64,000 nucleotides of DNA from Qipengyuania spongiae (GTDB lineage: Bacteria > Pseudomonadota > Alphaproteobacteria > Sphingomonadales > Sphingomonadaceae). Position 1 is the stretch's first letter. Each line of letters opens with the position of its first letter. The DNA is taken from the NCBI RefSeq assembly GCF_026168555.1, contig NZ_CP092471.1, positions 1,002,501 to 1,066,500 on the forward strand. The letters are read 5' to 3'. The position numbers and the translations under genes are program-made. This document shows, one piece after another, positions 16,626 through 25,326 of this stretch. The notes beneath the pieces were generated by a model. It did not search any database. It was not told the DNA's origin and worked only from the letters and a program-made list of their open reading frames with translations.

Positions 16626-18092
16626 ATGGGAGACAAGATTCTGGTCCTCGATGCCGGGACCACCTCGACCCGCGCCATGCTGATCGCGCCCGACGGTGCG
16701 CTGCTCGCAGTCGCGCAGAAGGAACTGACGCAGCATTATCCGGCGCCGGGCCGTGTCGAGCACGATCCGGCCGAGATATGGGCTCGCACGCTCGCCTGCG
16801 CGCGCGAGATCGCAGGCGACGCCATGATCGGCAGTATCGCCGCGATCGGCATCACCAACCAGCGCGAGACGGTGGTTGCCTGGGACCGGGCGACGGGCGA
16901 GCCGCTGGCCCGCGCGATCGTATGGCAGGATCGCCGGACTGCCGATCTTTGCAGGCAGATGAAGGACGCAGGGCACGAGCCTGAAATTCAGGCGCGGACG
17001 GGTCTCGTCCTCGATCCGTATTTTTCCGCAACCAAGATGCGCTGGCTGCTCGACCACGAAGGCCCGGTGCGCGCCGCCCACCAACGCGGCACGCTCGCTT
17101 TCGGCACGGTCGAAAGCTGGCTGACCTTCAAGCTTTCCGGCGGCGAGCACGTGTCGGATGCGAGCAATGCTAGTCGCACGCTGCTCCTGCCGCTCGACGC
17201 CATGCAGTTCGATGGGGGGCTGTGCGACTTTTTCGGCGTGCCGGAAAAGACACTGCCGCGGGTGGTCGATACGATGGGCGAACTCGCGATCTGCGCCCCG
17301 CAATGGCTCGGCGCCGCAGTGCCGATCTGCGGGCTGGTCGGCGATCAGCAATCGGCAACGATCGGACAGGGCTGTCTTCGCTCCGGCGATACCAAGGCCA
17401 CTTACGGGACGGGCGCGTTCGTTCTCACCAATATGGGTGACGTGGTTCCCCGCTCGGAGCATCGTCTTCTGGGTACGGTGCTCTGCCAAACGGGGGGCAT
17501 GCGAACCTACGCGGTCGAGGGATCGGTCTTCGTCGCGGGAAGCCTCGTTCAGTGGTTGCGCGATACACTCGGGATCATCTCCAGCGCGGCCGAGACCGAG
17601 GCGCTGGCCCGCTCGATTTCCGATAGCGGGGGCGTGACGATCGTGCCGGCCCTGACGGGGCTCGGCGCGCCGCACTGGCAGCCGGAGGCGCGCGGCCTGA
17701 TCGCGGGGTTGAGCTTTGCGTCGGGAAGGGCCCAGATCGCCCGCGCCGCGCTCGAAGCGATGGCGCACCAGACCCACGAGCTTGCCGAAGCTTTCTCTGC
17801 CGATGGCGCGCCGTGGTCGCGCCTGCGCATCGATGGCGGGATGAGCGCCAATGACTGGATGGCGCAGGATCTCGCCGACATTCTCGATCTGGAAGTGGAG
17901 CGGCCCGATTTCGTGGAAACGACCGCCCTTGGCGCGGCGATCTGCGCGGCGAGAGGAGCCGGGCTTTATGCCTCGATCGAGGACGCTGCCGAGGCGATGC
18001 GCGGATCGACGCGAACTTTCAGCCCGGACATGGATGGTGCGCAGCGCGAGTTCCGGCTCGCCAATTGGCGCAGGGCGCTGGGCGCAGTCTAG
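16626..18092 (+). CDS. glpK: Glycerol kinase
   Basis: This 488-residue FGGY kinase phosphorylates glycerol to sn-glycerol 3-phosphate. It begins with the phosphate-binding loop LDAGTTSTRAMLI and contains GITNQRETVVAWD, the FATGxxxx-like site KATYGTGAFVLTN, and the FGGY signature 2 region GLGAPHWQPEARGLIAGLS. Asp in LDAGT and in RIDGGMSANDW are active-site residues. Length is usual for the family. No glpD, glpF or glpR is adjacent, which suggests it works alone here for glycerol entry to lipid or carbon metabolism. Start ATG 16626 is consistent with the family. It ends one base before the convergent rcdA stop. Confidence 0.95.
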   Translation: MGDKILVLDAGTTSTRAMLIAPDGALLAVAQKELTQHYPAPGRVEHDPAEIWARTLACAREIAGDAMIGSIAAIGITNQRETVVAWDRATGEPLARAIVWQDRRTADLCRQMKDAGHEPEIQARTGLVLDPYFSATKMRWLLDHEGPVRAAHQRGTLAFGTVESWLTFKLSGGEHVSDASNASRTLLLPLDAMQFDGGLCDFFGVPEKTLPRVVDTMGELAICAPQWLGAAVPICGLVGDQQSATIGQGCLRSGDTKATYGTGAFVLTNMGDVVPRSEHRLLGTVLCQTGGMRTYAVEGSVFVAGSLVQWLRDTLGIISSAAETEALARSISDSGGVTIVPALTGLGAPHWQPEARGLIAGLSFASGRAQIARAALEAMAHQTHELAEAFSADGAPWSRLRIDGGMSANDWMAQDLADILDLEVERPDFVETTALGAAICAARGAGLYASIEDAAEAMRGSTRTFSPDMDGAQREFRLANWRRALGAV

Positions 18093-18093
18093 C

Positions 18094-18573
18094 TCAGCCT
18101 GCGGCGAAAGCCTGGGCGAGCCGACCGTGAATGCGGCTGACCGCGGACTCCCCCAGCGTCGACCGGTCCGCATCGAGCCGGCTGGCGCGGGCGTGGAGCC
18201 GTTCGGTGTCGCGGATCAGCGCCCGCGTCTGCGGCGCCAACTGCGCCAGTTGCCGCTCGTCCGAACCGCGATCGGCTTGCAAGGGGCCGGCATTGCGCAA
18301 TTGCTGTTCCGAAAGCTCGCCGGAAAGAAACGCCCGCTGGTTCAGCAGCCAGGCCAGGACATGCATGATCCGCGTGGTGGTCTTCAACCCTTCGATCGAG
18401 AGCGCGATACGCGATTCGTCGCGATCCGATTGTGCCGGTTCGCGGGTCCTGAGGTCGAACACCTCGCGCGCCTCGTCGGCGAGCACCAGTGCCTCGGCAT
18501 AGAGATCCTCGATAATGGTGCGGCTGAATTCGGCAGTGGGCATCGACGTGATCGTAACGGTGGCAGCGGTCAT
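18094..18573 (-). CDS. rcdA: DUF1465 family protein, RcdA-like (regulator of CtrA degradation)
   Basis: This 159-residue, mostly helical protein belongs to the DUF1465 family whose Caulobacter member RcdA delivers CtrA to ClpXP at the stalked pole. The conserved central block TTRIMHVLAWLLNQRAFLSGELS is clear. The C-terminal tail (ASRLDADRSTLGESAVSRIHGRLAQAF) is variable. RcdA brings CtrA to the protease during the cell cycle, and this organism probably uses it in the same pathway. It stands near a DUF465 gene, a common alphaproteobacterial pairing. It is convergent with glpK with only one base between stops. Confidence 0.85.
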   Translation of the reverse strand: MTAATVTITSMPTAEFSRTIIEDLYAEALVLADEAREVFDLRTREPAQSDRDESRIALSIEGLKTTTRIMHVLAWLLNQRAFLSGELSEQQLRNAGPLQADRGSDERQLAQLAPQTRALIRDTERLHARASRLDADRSTLGESAVSRIHGRLAQAFAAG

Positions 18574-18654
18574 AGGCGTGCGGAACTAGGGGCTCTCGCT
18601 CGCCGGGACCAGCGCATTAACCACGATTGTCCCTTAACGAGATGGTCGCGGCGC

Positions 18655-18864
18655 TCAGGCGATGATGTCGGGCAGCAGCGTGTCCTCGATTACGGCGATC
18701 TGGTCGCGGATGCGCAGCTTGCGCTTCTTCAGGCGCGCGATCTGGAGCTGGTCGGAGAAGCCCTTCTCGCGCCCCGCCTCGATCAAGGCGGAGATGGCGG
18801 TGTCGAGATCGCGGTGCTCGCTCCTCAGCATTTCCAGCCTTTTGCGAAGCTCCTGCTCGTTCAC
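18655..18864 (-). CDS. DUF465 (YdcH-like) small helical protein
   Basis: This 69-residue protein is almost wholly alpha-helical and forms a coiled coil. The pattern LRSEHRDLDTAISAL followed by QIARLKKRKLRIRDQIAVIED is diagnostic of DUF465. Function is unknown. Members are widely conserved small cytosolic proteins. The gene sits just upstream of rcdA on the same strand with 81 nt between, so co-transcription is possible. A second, shorter DUF465 gene lies on the opposite strand at 19067-19222. Confidence 0.85.
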   Translation of the reverse strand: MNEQELRKRLEMLRSEHRDLDTAISALIEAGREKGFSDQLQIARLKKRKLRIRDQIAVIEDTLLPDIIA

Positions 18865-19066
18865 CCCTACCTCGCCCGAAATCCTCTGGCGGGCGAAACC
18901 GTTCGCCGCTCCTCAGAATGCGCTGACCGGTAATCGAACGCCCGGGGGTTCGCAAAAGATTAAAGGTATGTTCTGATGATCCTCCGGCGGCTCGAACCGC
19001 AAAGGACGAGTCGCCTTCAAGCAGGGGTCCCAAGCCCCCAACCTACCTTTGGCAGGAGACAGTCCA

Positions 19067-19222
19067 ATGCAATCACCCCACGTCGAAGCGCTCCAGACGA
19101 AGCACGCCGGTCTCGAGGCGCAGTTGCGCCAGGAACAGAACCGTCCGGCGCCCGACGATGCGGTGATCCGCCAGATCAAACGACAGAAACTGCGGATCAA
19201 GGAAGAACTCGCCGGGGCCTAG
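19067..19222 (+). CDS. Short DUF465-like protein
   Basis: This 51-residue protein was read directly: MQSPHVEALQTKHAGLEAQL to IRQIKRQKLRIKEELAG. It has the two helical DUF465 halves with KRQKLRIKEEL, which closely parallels KKRKLRIRDQI in the neighbour at 18655-18864. The start ATG follows AGGAGA at a spacing of about 8 nt. It is divergent from the larger DUF465 gene, and the 200-nt region between them holds their promoters. The small size explains why automatic callers may omit it. It may be transcribed together with ptsP, which starts 46 nt downstream. Confidence 0.75.
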   Translation: MQSPHVEALQTKHAGLEAQLRQEQNRPAPDDAVIRQIKRQKLRIKEELAGA

Positions 19223-19267
19223 TTCTCTCCCTTACCAAATGGCGGCGCGCTGCTATACCTTCGGGTC

Positions 19268-21538
19268 ATGACAGCCGCCGCCAGCGCCCGCCAGATTCTT
19301 ACCGGCCTCCACGAGGTCATGGCTGGACGCACCCACGCGCAGGCGAAGCTCGACGCGGTGGTCGAGATCATCGGCGAAAGCCTCGATAGCGAGGTCTGCT
19401 CGATCTATCTCCTGCGCGAAGGTGCGCTCGAACTCTATGCGACGCGCGGGCTCAACCCCGAAGCGGTGCATGTCACTCGGCTGGGGCTGGGAGAAGGGCT
19501 CAACGGCATCATCGCCGCGAATATCGCGACGCTCAATCTCGCCGAGGCGAAAGCCCATCCCGATTTCCTCTACCGCCCGGAGACGGGGGAGGATAAGTTC
19601 CATTCCTTCGCCGGAGTGCCGATCGTATATCGCGAGCGGGCGGTGGGCACGCTGTGCGTCCAGCATGTCGAGCCGCGGCGCTACGAAGAGGTCGAGATCG
19701 AAGCGTTGCAGACCACCGCCATGGTCCTGTCCGAGCTGATCGCCCATCACGAGCTGGTTGACGGCGAGCACGCCCTTGCCTTCGGCGAGGCGCATACGGG
19801 CCCCGAGGTGCTGAAAGGCTTCGCGCTGGTGAAGGGCCTTGCCGCCGGCGGCGCCGTGTTCCACCAGCCGCGCGTCGCGATCGATCAGGTCATGGCCGAC
19901 GATATCGAGGCCGAGCGCCAGCGTGTCTATCGCGCCTTCGACCGGATGCGCGAGCAGATCGACGCGATGGGCCGCGAACCCGAATTCGGCAAAGGCGGCG
20001 AGCATGACGAAGTGCTCGAGACCTACAAGATGTTCGCCTATGACGAGGGCTGGTCCCGGCGCATTAACGAGGCGATCGATTCCGGCCTCACCGCCGAAGC
20101 GGCGATCGAGCGGGTGCAGCAGCGCACCCGGATGCGGATGCGCGAGATCGACGACCCGCTGCTGGCCGATCGGATGCACGATCTGGAGGACCTGTCGAAC
20201 CGGCTGTTGCGGATCGTCTCGGGACAGCTGGGCACCGCCGCGACGCAGGGGCTGCGGCGCGACACGATCCTCATCGCACGCAATCTCGGCCCGGCCGAAC
20301 TGCTCGAATACGACCGCCGCCGACTGAAGGGCGTGGTGCTGGAGGAAGGCTCGGCCACCTCGCATGTCGTGATCGTTGCCCGTGCGATGGGCGTGCCGGT
20401 GCTGGGCCGGGTCGCCGGGATCGGCCGCCTCGTTTCGGAAGGCGACGAGGTGCTGCTCGATGCCGAGAAGGGGACGGTCACCCTGCGCCCCTCGCAGCCG
20501 ATGCGCGACGCGTTCGGCGCGCGCTTCGAGAAGACCCGCGCGCGCCAGGCGACCTATGCCGCCCTGCGCGATGTCGAGCCGTTCACGCGCTGCGGTACGC
20601 GCATCAACGTGATGATGAATGCGGGCCTGCGCGACGATGTCTCGGCGCTCCAGCTCACCGGGGCCGACGGGATCGGCCTGTTCCGCACCGAATTCCAGTT
20701 CCTCGTCTCCGCAACCCTGCCCCAGCGCGAGCGCCAGCAACGCCTCTATCGCGATGTGCTCGATGCGGCCGGCGACAAGCCGGTGGTGTTTCGCACGGTC
20801 GATATCGGGGGCGACAAGGCCGTGCCCTACCTCTCCTCCGAAGCGCTCGATCGCGAGGAGAACCCGGCCATGGGCTGGCGTGCCCTGCGGCTCTCGCTGG
20901 AGCGCGAGGGGCTGCTCAAGGCGCAGGCCCGCGCGCTGCTGGAGGCGGCGGCGGGCAGGCGGCTCAACGTCATGTTCCCGATGGTGTCCGAGCCGTGGGA
21001 ATTCGACGCGGCCAAGGCAGTGTTCGAGACGCAGGCCGATTTTCTGCGGTCGCGGCGCAAGCTGCTGCCCGAGGAAATCCGCTATGGCGCGATGCTGGAA
21101 GTGCCCGCGCTGGCCGAAGTGCTGGAGCTTATCGCGCCGCGCCTCTCCTTCCTGTCGGTCGGAACCAATGATCTCACCCAGTTCCTCTTCGCCGCCGATC
21201 GGGCGAACCCCAAGCTTGCCGAGCGTTACGATTGGCTCAGTCCCGCCATCCTGCGCTTTCTCGACCGCGTGGCCCGCGGCGTGGTCGGATACCCGATCGA
21301 GATCGGCGTATGCGGCGAGATGGGGGGGCGGCGGCTCGAGGCGCTGGCCCTGCTCGGCATCGGCTATCGCCGCCTTTCGATCACGCCCGCATCGGTCGGT
21401 CCGATCAAGGAACTGGTGCGCAAGATCGACCTCGCCGAGATTTCCGCCGCAATGAAGGAATGGCTCGCCTCGCCTCCGCCCGACATGCGCGCGGCCCTCA
21501 CCGGGTGGGCGCAGGAACACGATATCGAAATCGACTGA
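19268..21538 (+). CDS. ptsP: Phosphoenolpyruvate--protein phosphotransferase, EI-Ntr with GAF domain
   Basis: This 756-residue enzyme I of the nitrogen PTS transfers phosphate from PEP to NPr. An N-terminal GAF domain (about residues 20-165) senses small ligands such as glutamine in homologues. The PEP-utiliser mobile domain has the phospho-accepting His366 in GSATSHVVIVARAMGVP. The C-terminal TIM barrel has LFRTEFQFL, the RTVDIGGDK block and VCGEMGG with the PEP-site Cys682. The usual SxHxxI motif is present as SHVVIVAR. It controls nitrogen, potassium and storage-polymer regulation in related bacteria. No npr or ptsN is adjacent. The start lacks a strong ribosome-binding site. Confidence 0.95.
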   Translation: MTAAASARQILTGLHEVMAGRTHAQAKLDAVVEIIGESLDSEVCSIYLLREGALELYATRGLNPEAVHVTRLGLGEGLNGIIAANIATLNLAEAKAHPDFLYRPETGEDKFHSFAGVPIVYRERAVGTLCVQHVEPRRYEEVEIEALQTTAMVLSELIAHHELVDGEHALAFGEAHTGPEVLKGFALVKGLAAGGAVFHQPRVAIDQVMADDIEAERQRVYRAFDRMREQIDAMGREPEFGKGGEHDEVLETYKMFAYDEGWSRRINEAIDSGLTAEAAIERVQQRTRMRMREIDDPLLADRMHDLEDLSNRLLRIVSGQLGTAATQGLRRDTILIARNLGPAELLEYDRRRLKGVVLEEGSATSHVVIVARAMGVPVLGRVAGIGRLVSEGDEVLLDAEKGTVTLRPSQPMRDAFGARFEKTRARQATYAALRDVEPFTRCGTRINVMMNAGLRDDVSALQLTGADGIGLFRTEFQFLVSATLPQRERQQRLYRDVLDAAGDKPVVFRTVDIGGDKAVPYLSSEALDREENPAMGWRALRLSLEREGLLKAQARALLEAAAGRRLNVMFPMVSEPWEFDAAKAVFETQADFLRSRRKLLPEEIRYGAMLEVPALAEVLELIAPRLSFLSVGTNDLTQFLFAADRANPKLAERYDWLSPAILRFLDRVARGVVGYPIEIGVCGEMGGRRLEALALLGIGYRRLSITPASVGPIKELVRKIDLAEISAAMKEWLASPPPDMRAALTGWAQEHDIEID

Positions 21539-21694
21539 ATTCGTCGTGTGTTCGGCCCGGCCCATCTGCTATGGGAGGGAGGCGCGCAGGCCGGCCGGTT
21601 GACAGCGGGGGCAATCCTCGATTGTCGCGGGAGTCTGCATCGTCGTGGGCCTGCATCGTCAGGGCAGGGAAAAAGGTTCGAGTTCGGGAATCGC

Positions 21695-22564
21695 ATGGAA
21701 GAAGACGCAACCATCGAGGAAATGTCCGCGCCGCAGGGCGGGGCGGGCCAGAGGCTGCGCGCCGCGCGGGAAGCGAACGGCATGTCGCTCTCCCAGGTCG
21801 CCGCCGAAACGCGCATTCCCGAACGCCACCTCACCTCGATCGAGAACGGCGAGTTTCATCGCCTGCCATCGCGCACCTATGCGATCGGGTTCACCCGGAC
21901 CTATGCCCGGCTGGTGGACCTCGACGAAAAGGAGATGCTCGATCAGGTTCGCGCCGAACTCGCCGCGGGCGATCCGGTGCGCGATGCCTCGCCCGCCAAG
22001 TTCGAGCCGGGCGATCCGGCGCGCGTGCCCTCGCGCGGGCTCGCATGGCTGTCGGCGGCGGCGGTCGTGCTGCTGCTGGTCGGCGGCTTCTCCTTCTACC
22101 GCAGCTATTTCGCGCCCGGCATGGGGCCGGCCCCGCTGACCGACGAGCGAACGCAGGTCGCGCAAAATGGCGCCGCCCGCACCGCCTCGCAGGCGCGGCC
22201 GACGCCCGCCCCCACCGGCCCGGTGGTGTTCACCAGCGAAATGGACGACACCTGGGTCAAATTCTACGACGCCAGCGGAGAGCGGCTGTTCGAAGCGCAG
22301 ATGGCCGAGGGCGACAGCTTCACCGTTCCGGCCGACGCCGACGGGCCGCAGGTCTGGACCGGACGGCCCTATGCGCTGGCGATCACGGTCGGCGGGCGCA
22401 GCGTGCCGAAACTTTCGGAGGTGGACGAGATCGTGCGCGACGTGCCGGTGACGGCCGAGGCGCTGCTCGCTCGTGCCGATGCCCAGCCGGCCACGGCTGC
22501 CACGCCCACTGCGACTACGCCGAACACGGCCACGCCGGCGCGCGGCGCGACGGACGAGACCTGA
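21695..22564 (+). CDS. RodZ-like helix-turn-helix membrane protein (DUF4115)
   Basis: This 289-residue protein has an N-terminal RodZ-type HTH (about residues 15-85) with RLRAAREANGMSLSQVAAETR, a charged linker, one membrane helix near residue 115 (GLAWLSAAAVVLLLVGGFSFY) and a periplasmic DUF4115-like beta domain near residues 185-260. It ends in an Ala/Thr/Pro-rich tail. RodZ links MreB filaments to the envelope and supports rod shape. The call is based on this domain order. The start ATG 21695 is favoured because the longer open frame upstream lacks family sequence. cpoB follows 117 nt downstream. Confidence 0.82.
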   Translation: MEEDATIEEMSAPQGGAGQRLRAAREANGMSLSQVAAETRIPERHLTSIENGEFHRLPSRTYAIGFTRTYARLVDLDEKEMLDQVRAELAAGDPVRDASPAKFEPGDPARVPSRGLAWLSAAAVVLLLVGGFSFYRSYFAPGMGPAPLTDERTQVAQNGAARTASQARPTPAPTGPVVFTSEMDDTWVKFYDASGERLFEAQMAEGDSFTVPADADGPQVWTGRPYALAITVGGRSVPKLSEVDEIVRDVPVTAEALLARADAQPATAATPTATTPNTATPARGATDET

Positions 22565-22681
22565 ACCGCCGCCGCCCCCATCGATGGAGTTGAAGTGGGA
22601 TAATCCGCTTCATCCCCTCGACAGGCGCGCGTGCTTAAGCCAATTTTCCCAGAACAATCGCCAGCAGGAGCCAGCCCCGCG

Positions 22682-23635
22682 ATGACCGGTCGTCCCATCC
22701 GCAAGTCCTTCCAGAATTTCGGCCTTGCCGCCGTCGCTGCGGCGATGACCGTAACGGCCATGCCCGCCATGGCGCAGGATTCCGGGGAGGAGGCGCGCAT
22801 CCGCAAGCTCGAGGCCGAAGTGCGCGCGCTCCAGCGACGGGTCTTCCCGGGCGCGGATGGCCGCTTCTTCGAACCCGAGGTAACGGCGCAGGCGCAGCAG
22901 GGCAGCCAGACCGCCGCCTTGCCCTCGACCACTGCGGTCACCGACATTCTGGCGCGGCTCGATGCGCTCGAGGCGCAGCTCCAGCGGCTGACGGGCCAGT
23001 ACGAGGAAACGAGCTTCGCGACCCGCCAGCTGACCACCAGGGTCGAGGCGCTGGAAGCGAGGGCGACTGCCGCTCCGTCCATCGGGACCGGGGTTCCGAC
23101 AGGCAGCGCGTCGGGTTCGGGCACATCCGCGACACGCCCCGCTTCGACCGGCGGATCGCAGGCCGCTTCGACACCCGCAGCAAGCAGCGGTCCGAGCGCC
23201 GAGCGCCTTGCCGCGGTGCGTGCGATCGCCAAGCCGCAGACCGACGATGCCGCGGACGACGAATATTCCTACGGCTTCCGCCTGTGGGATGCGGGCTATT
23301 TTCCCGAAGCGATCCAGCAGCTGACCATGTTCGTCGAGAAATACCCCAACCATTCGCGCGCGACTTTCGGCCGCAATCTGCTGGGCCGCGCCTATCTCGA
23401 CGACGGCAAGCCGAACGAGGCGGCGCCGTGGTTCCTGCGCAATTACCAGGCCGACAAGAGCGCGGCGCGCGCCGGCGACAGCCTGCTCTATCTCGGCGAG
23501 GCGATGATCGCGCTCAACGATACCAACCGCGCCTGCATCGCTTTGGCGGAATTCGCCGAGACCTATCCGGCGCTGGCGAGCGGGCGATTGCAGAGCCAGT
23601 ACGCGGCCAATCGCGCCAAGGTGAATTGCAATTGA
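22682..23635 (+). CDS. cpoB: CpoB/YbgF-like periplasmic protein with coiled coil and TPR repeats
   Basis: This 317-residue protein has an N-terminal signal peptide ending near AMPAMAQ, a coiled-coil segment (residues about 38-60), a low-complexity Ser/Thr/Ala linker, and a C-terminal TPR domain from about residue 195 (YGFRLWDAGYFPEAIQQLTMFV, HSRATFGRNLLGRAYLDDG, AALSLLYLGEAMIAL). The family coordinates peptidoglycan synthesis with outer-membrane constriction in the Tol-Pal system. Placement directly before tilS is a known order in alphaproteobacteria, where pal usually precedes cpoB; here pal is not seen. AGGAG lies 11 nt before the chosen ATG. Confidence 0.85.
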   Translation: MTGRPIRKSFQNFGLAAVAAAMTVTAMPAMAQDSGEEARIRKLEAEVRALQRRVFPGADGRFFEPEVTAQAQQGSQTAALPSTTAVTDILARLDALEAQLQRLTGQYEETSFATRQLTTRVEALEARATAAPSIGTGVPTGSASGSGTSATRPASTGGSQAASTPAASSGPSAERLAAVRAIAKPQTDDAADDEYSYGFRLWDAGYFPEAIQQLTMFVEKYPNHSRATFGRNLLGRAYLDDGKPNEAAPWFLRNYQADKSAARAGDSLLYLGEAMIALNDTNRACIALAEFAETYPALASGRLQSQYAANRAKVNCN

Positions 23636-23663
23636 CGGGATTGAACTAGAAAACACTCTGGTT

Positions 23664-24578
23664 GTGCGGTTTTCTGCCGCACTTTCCCCCCTGTTTGCAC
23701 ACGGAAGGCTCGGACTCGCCGTTTCCGGGGGCGCGGACAGCATGGCCATGCTGGCGCTGGCCCATGCTGCGCTCGGCGACAGGATCGAGGTGGCGACGGT
23801 CGATCACGGGCTCCGGAGCGAAGCCGCCGGGGAATGCGCACTGGTCGCGCGCCATTGCGCAAGCCACGGTATTCCTTGCCAAATTCTGTCGGTGAATGTC
23901 GGCGGAGGCAACCTTCAGGACCGCGCGCGGGCGGCGCGCTATGCGGCGCTTGGAGCTTGGGGAGAGGCGCGCGGGCTGACGGCCATCGCGACCGCCCACC
24001 ACGCCGACGATCAGGCCGAAACGATCCTCATGCGCCTTAACCGGGGCAGCGGTTTGGCAGGGCTGGCGGGGATTCGCTCGTCCGGCATGGTCGAGAAATG
24101 CGGGCTGCCGGTGATCCGGCCGCTGCTGAGTTTCCGCAAGGCGGAACTGCGCGGCGTAGTGGAGCGCGTCGGCATTCCCTACGCCGAAGACCCGAGCAAT
24201 CGCGACGAGACATTCGAGCGCGTGCGGATCCGGCGCGCTCTGGCGGATGCCGACTGGCTCGATCCCGTAGCGCTGGCTCGCTCGGCGGCGCATCTGGAGG
24301 AAGCGGAACAAGCGCTGCAATCGCTCGCCGACCGCGCCTGGGCGGACGGAGCGAAAACGGAACATGGCCGCGTTTTAGTACCGAACACGCACCCGATCGA
24401 AATCTCCGCGCGCCTGATCGCCCGGGCCATCACCGTTCTGGGGGGATTGACCAGCCCCGGAGAGGTGCTCGCCTACCTCAAGACAGCCAAGCCCAAGGGA
24501 AATCTGGCCGGAATTCTGCTCGAAACGTGCGGGGACGCGTATATTTGCACGCCCGAACCGCCCCGCAGGACAGGTTAG
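23664..24578 (+). CDS. tilS: tRNA(Ile)-lysidine synthase
   Basis: This 304-residue enzyme adds lysidine to the wobble C34 of tRNA-Ile, so that AUA is read as Ile. AVSGGADSMAMLALAH is the PP-loop motif. ATVDHGLRSEA and TAHHADDQAETILMRLNRGSG are further ATP-binding blocks. The C-terminal region (RAWADGAKTEHGRVL) is shorter than in E. coli TilS but matches alphaproteobacterial forms. The start is GTG 23664. It follows cpoB by 28 nt and is convergent with the L,D-transpeptidase, sharing TTAG. Confidence 0.95.
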   Translation: MRFSAALSPLFAHGRLGLAVSGGADSMAMLALAHAALGDRIEVATVDHGLRSEAAGECALVARHCASHGIPCQILSVNVGGGNLQDRARAARYAALGAWGEARGLTAIATAHHADDQAETILMRLNRGSGLAGLAGIRSSGMVEKCGLPVIRPLLSFRKAELRGVVERVGIPYAEDPSNRDETFERVRIRRALADADWLDPVALARSAAHLEEAEQALQSLADRAWADGAKTEHGRVLVPNTHPIEISARLIARAITVLGGLTSPGEVLAYLKTAKPKGNLAGILLETCGDAYICTPEPPRRTG

Positions 24579-25243
24579 CGCGCGATAGCGTCGCCGATAT
24601 CGAGGCGCTTGCCGTCGGTGATGATCACCACGTCCCCCTTGTGCGCGACGTCGAACAGCCTGTCGGCGAAATCGTCGGGCACCGCGATGCAGCCATGGCT
24701 GGCATAGCCGTTCTCCACCTCGCTCCCGCCATGGATGGCGATCCCGTCCCAAGTCAGCCGCAGAGTCCACGGCATGGGCGCGTTGCCGTATTTCTCCGAG
24801 ACGTTGTGCCGTTCCTTGGTCAGGATCGGGAAGCTGCCGAGCGGCGTCGGATGCTCGTCGGTCCCGAGCATGGCGACCGCCGCGCCGATCTCGTGCCCGC
24901 CCCTGAAGGCCGAGATCACCCGCGCATCGAGATCGACCGTGATCACCAGCGTGCCGTCTGCGGGGGCGCGCGAGGCGTCCCAGTGCCACTCGCCATATTT
25001 CATCGGCCCTTCGATCGGGAGGATCGAATTGATAGTGAAATCCGGGTCGGGCCGGGTCGCCAGGGAGGCGAACCTTGCGCCGATCGCGCCCTCCACCCCG
25101 AATGGCGCGGCGGCGGGACCGGAGGCGGCATTGGCGGCCTCGGTCCCCGCGCTGCCCGAGCGGAACAGCAGGACGAGCGCCAGCGCAACCGCCAGAGTGG
25201 CGCCGCCGATCCATTTCGCCATCGCGTTCATGCCCGATCCCAT
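24575..25243 (-). CDS. L,D-transpeptidase (YkuD domain)
   Basis: This is about 222 residues, with an N-terminal membrane anchor or signal peptide (WIGGATLAVALALVLLF) followed by a YkuD catalytic domain from about residue 95. The active-site motif IAIHGGSEVENGYASHGCIA holds the catalytic His and Cys. Enzymes of this family form 3-3 cross-links in peptidoglycan or attach proteins to it in the periplasm. The domain is small and lacks a LysM module. ATG codons at 25231 and 25222 could also be starts. The stop overlaps tilS. Confidence 0.88.
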   Translation of the reverse strand: MGSGMNAMAKWIGGATLAVALALVLLFRSGSAGTEAANAASGPAAAPFGVEGAIGARFASLATRPDPDFTINSILPIEGPMKYGEWHWDASRAPADGTLVITVDLDARVISAFRGGHEIGAAVAMLGTDEHPTPLGSFPILTKERHNVSEKYGNAPMPWTLRLTWDGIAIHGGSEVENGYASHGCIAVPDDFADRLFDVAHKGDVVIITDGKRLDIGDAIAR

Positions 25244-25326
25244 ACCCCGGATGAGGCGGCCGTTCCAGCGGCGCTCGCGGCGCGTCCCGTAGCAGGATCG
25301 CGAGGCCGAAAGGGTTGAGCGTGGGG

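Noticed and set aside
18920..18965. tRNA-like arm CGAACGCCCGGGGGTTCG between the DUF465 genes
   Set aside because: No acceptor or anticodon stem can be formed around it. It is a short chance hairpin.
22595..22614. Imperfect palindrome GAAGTGG...CCGCTTC between the RodZ-like gene and cpoB
   Set aside because: Short, with a mismatch and no T run, and similar hairpins arise often at this GC content.
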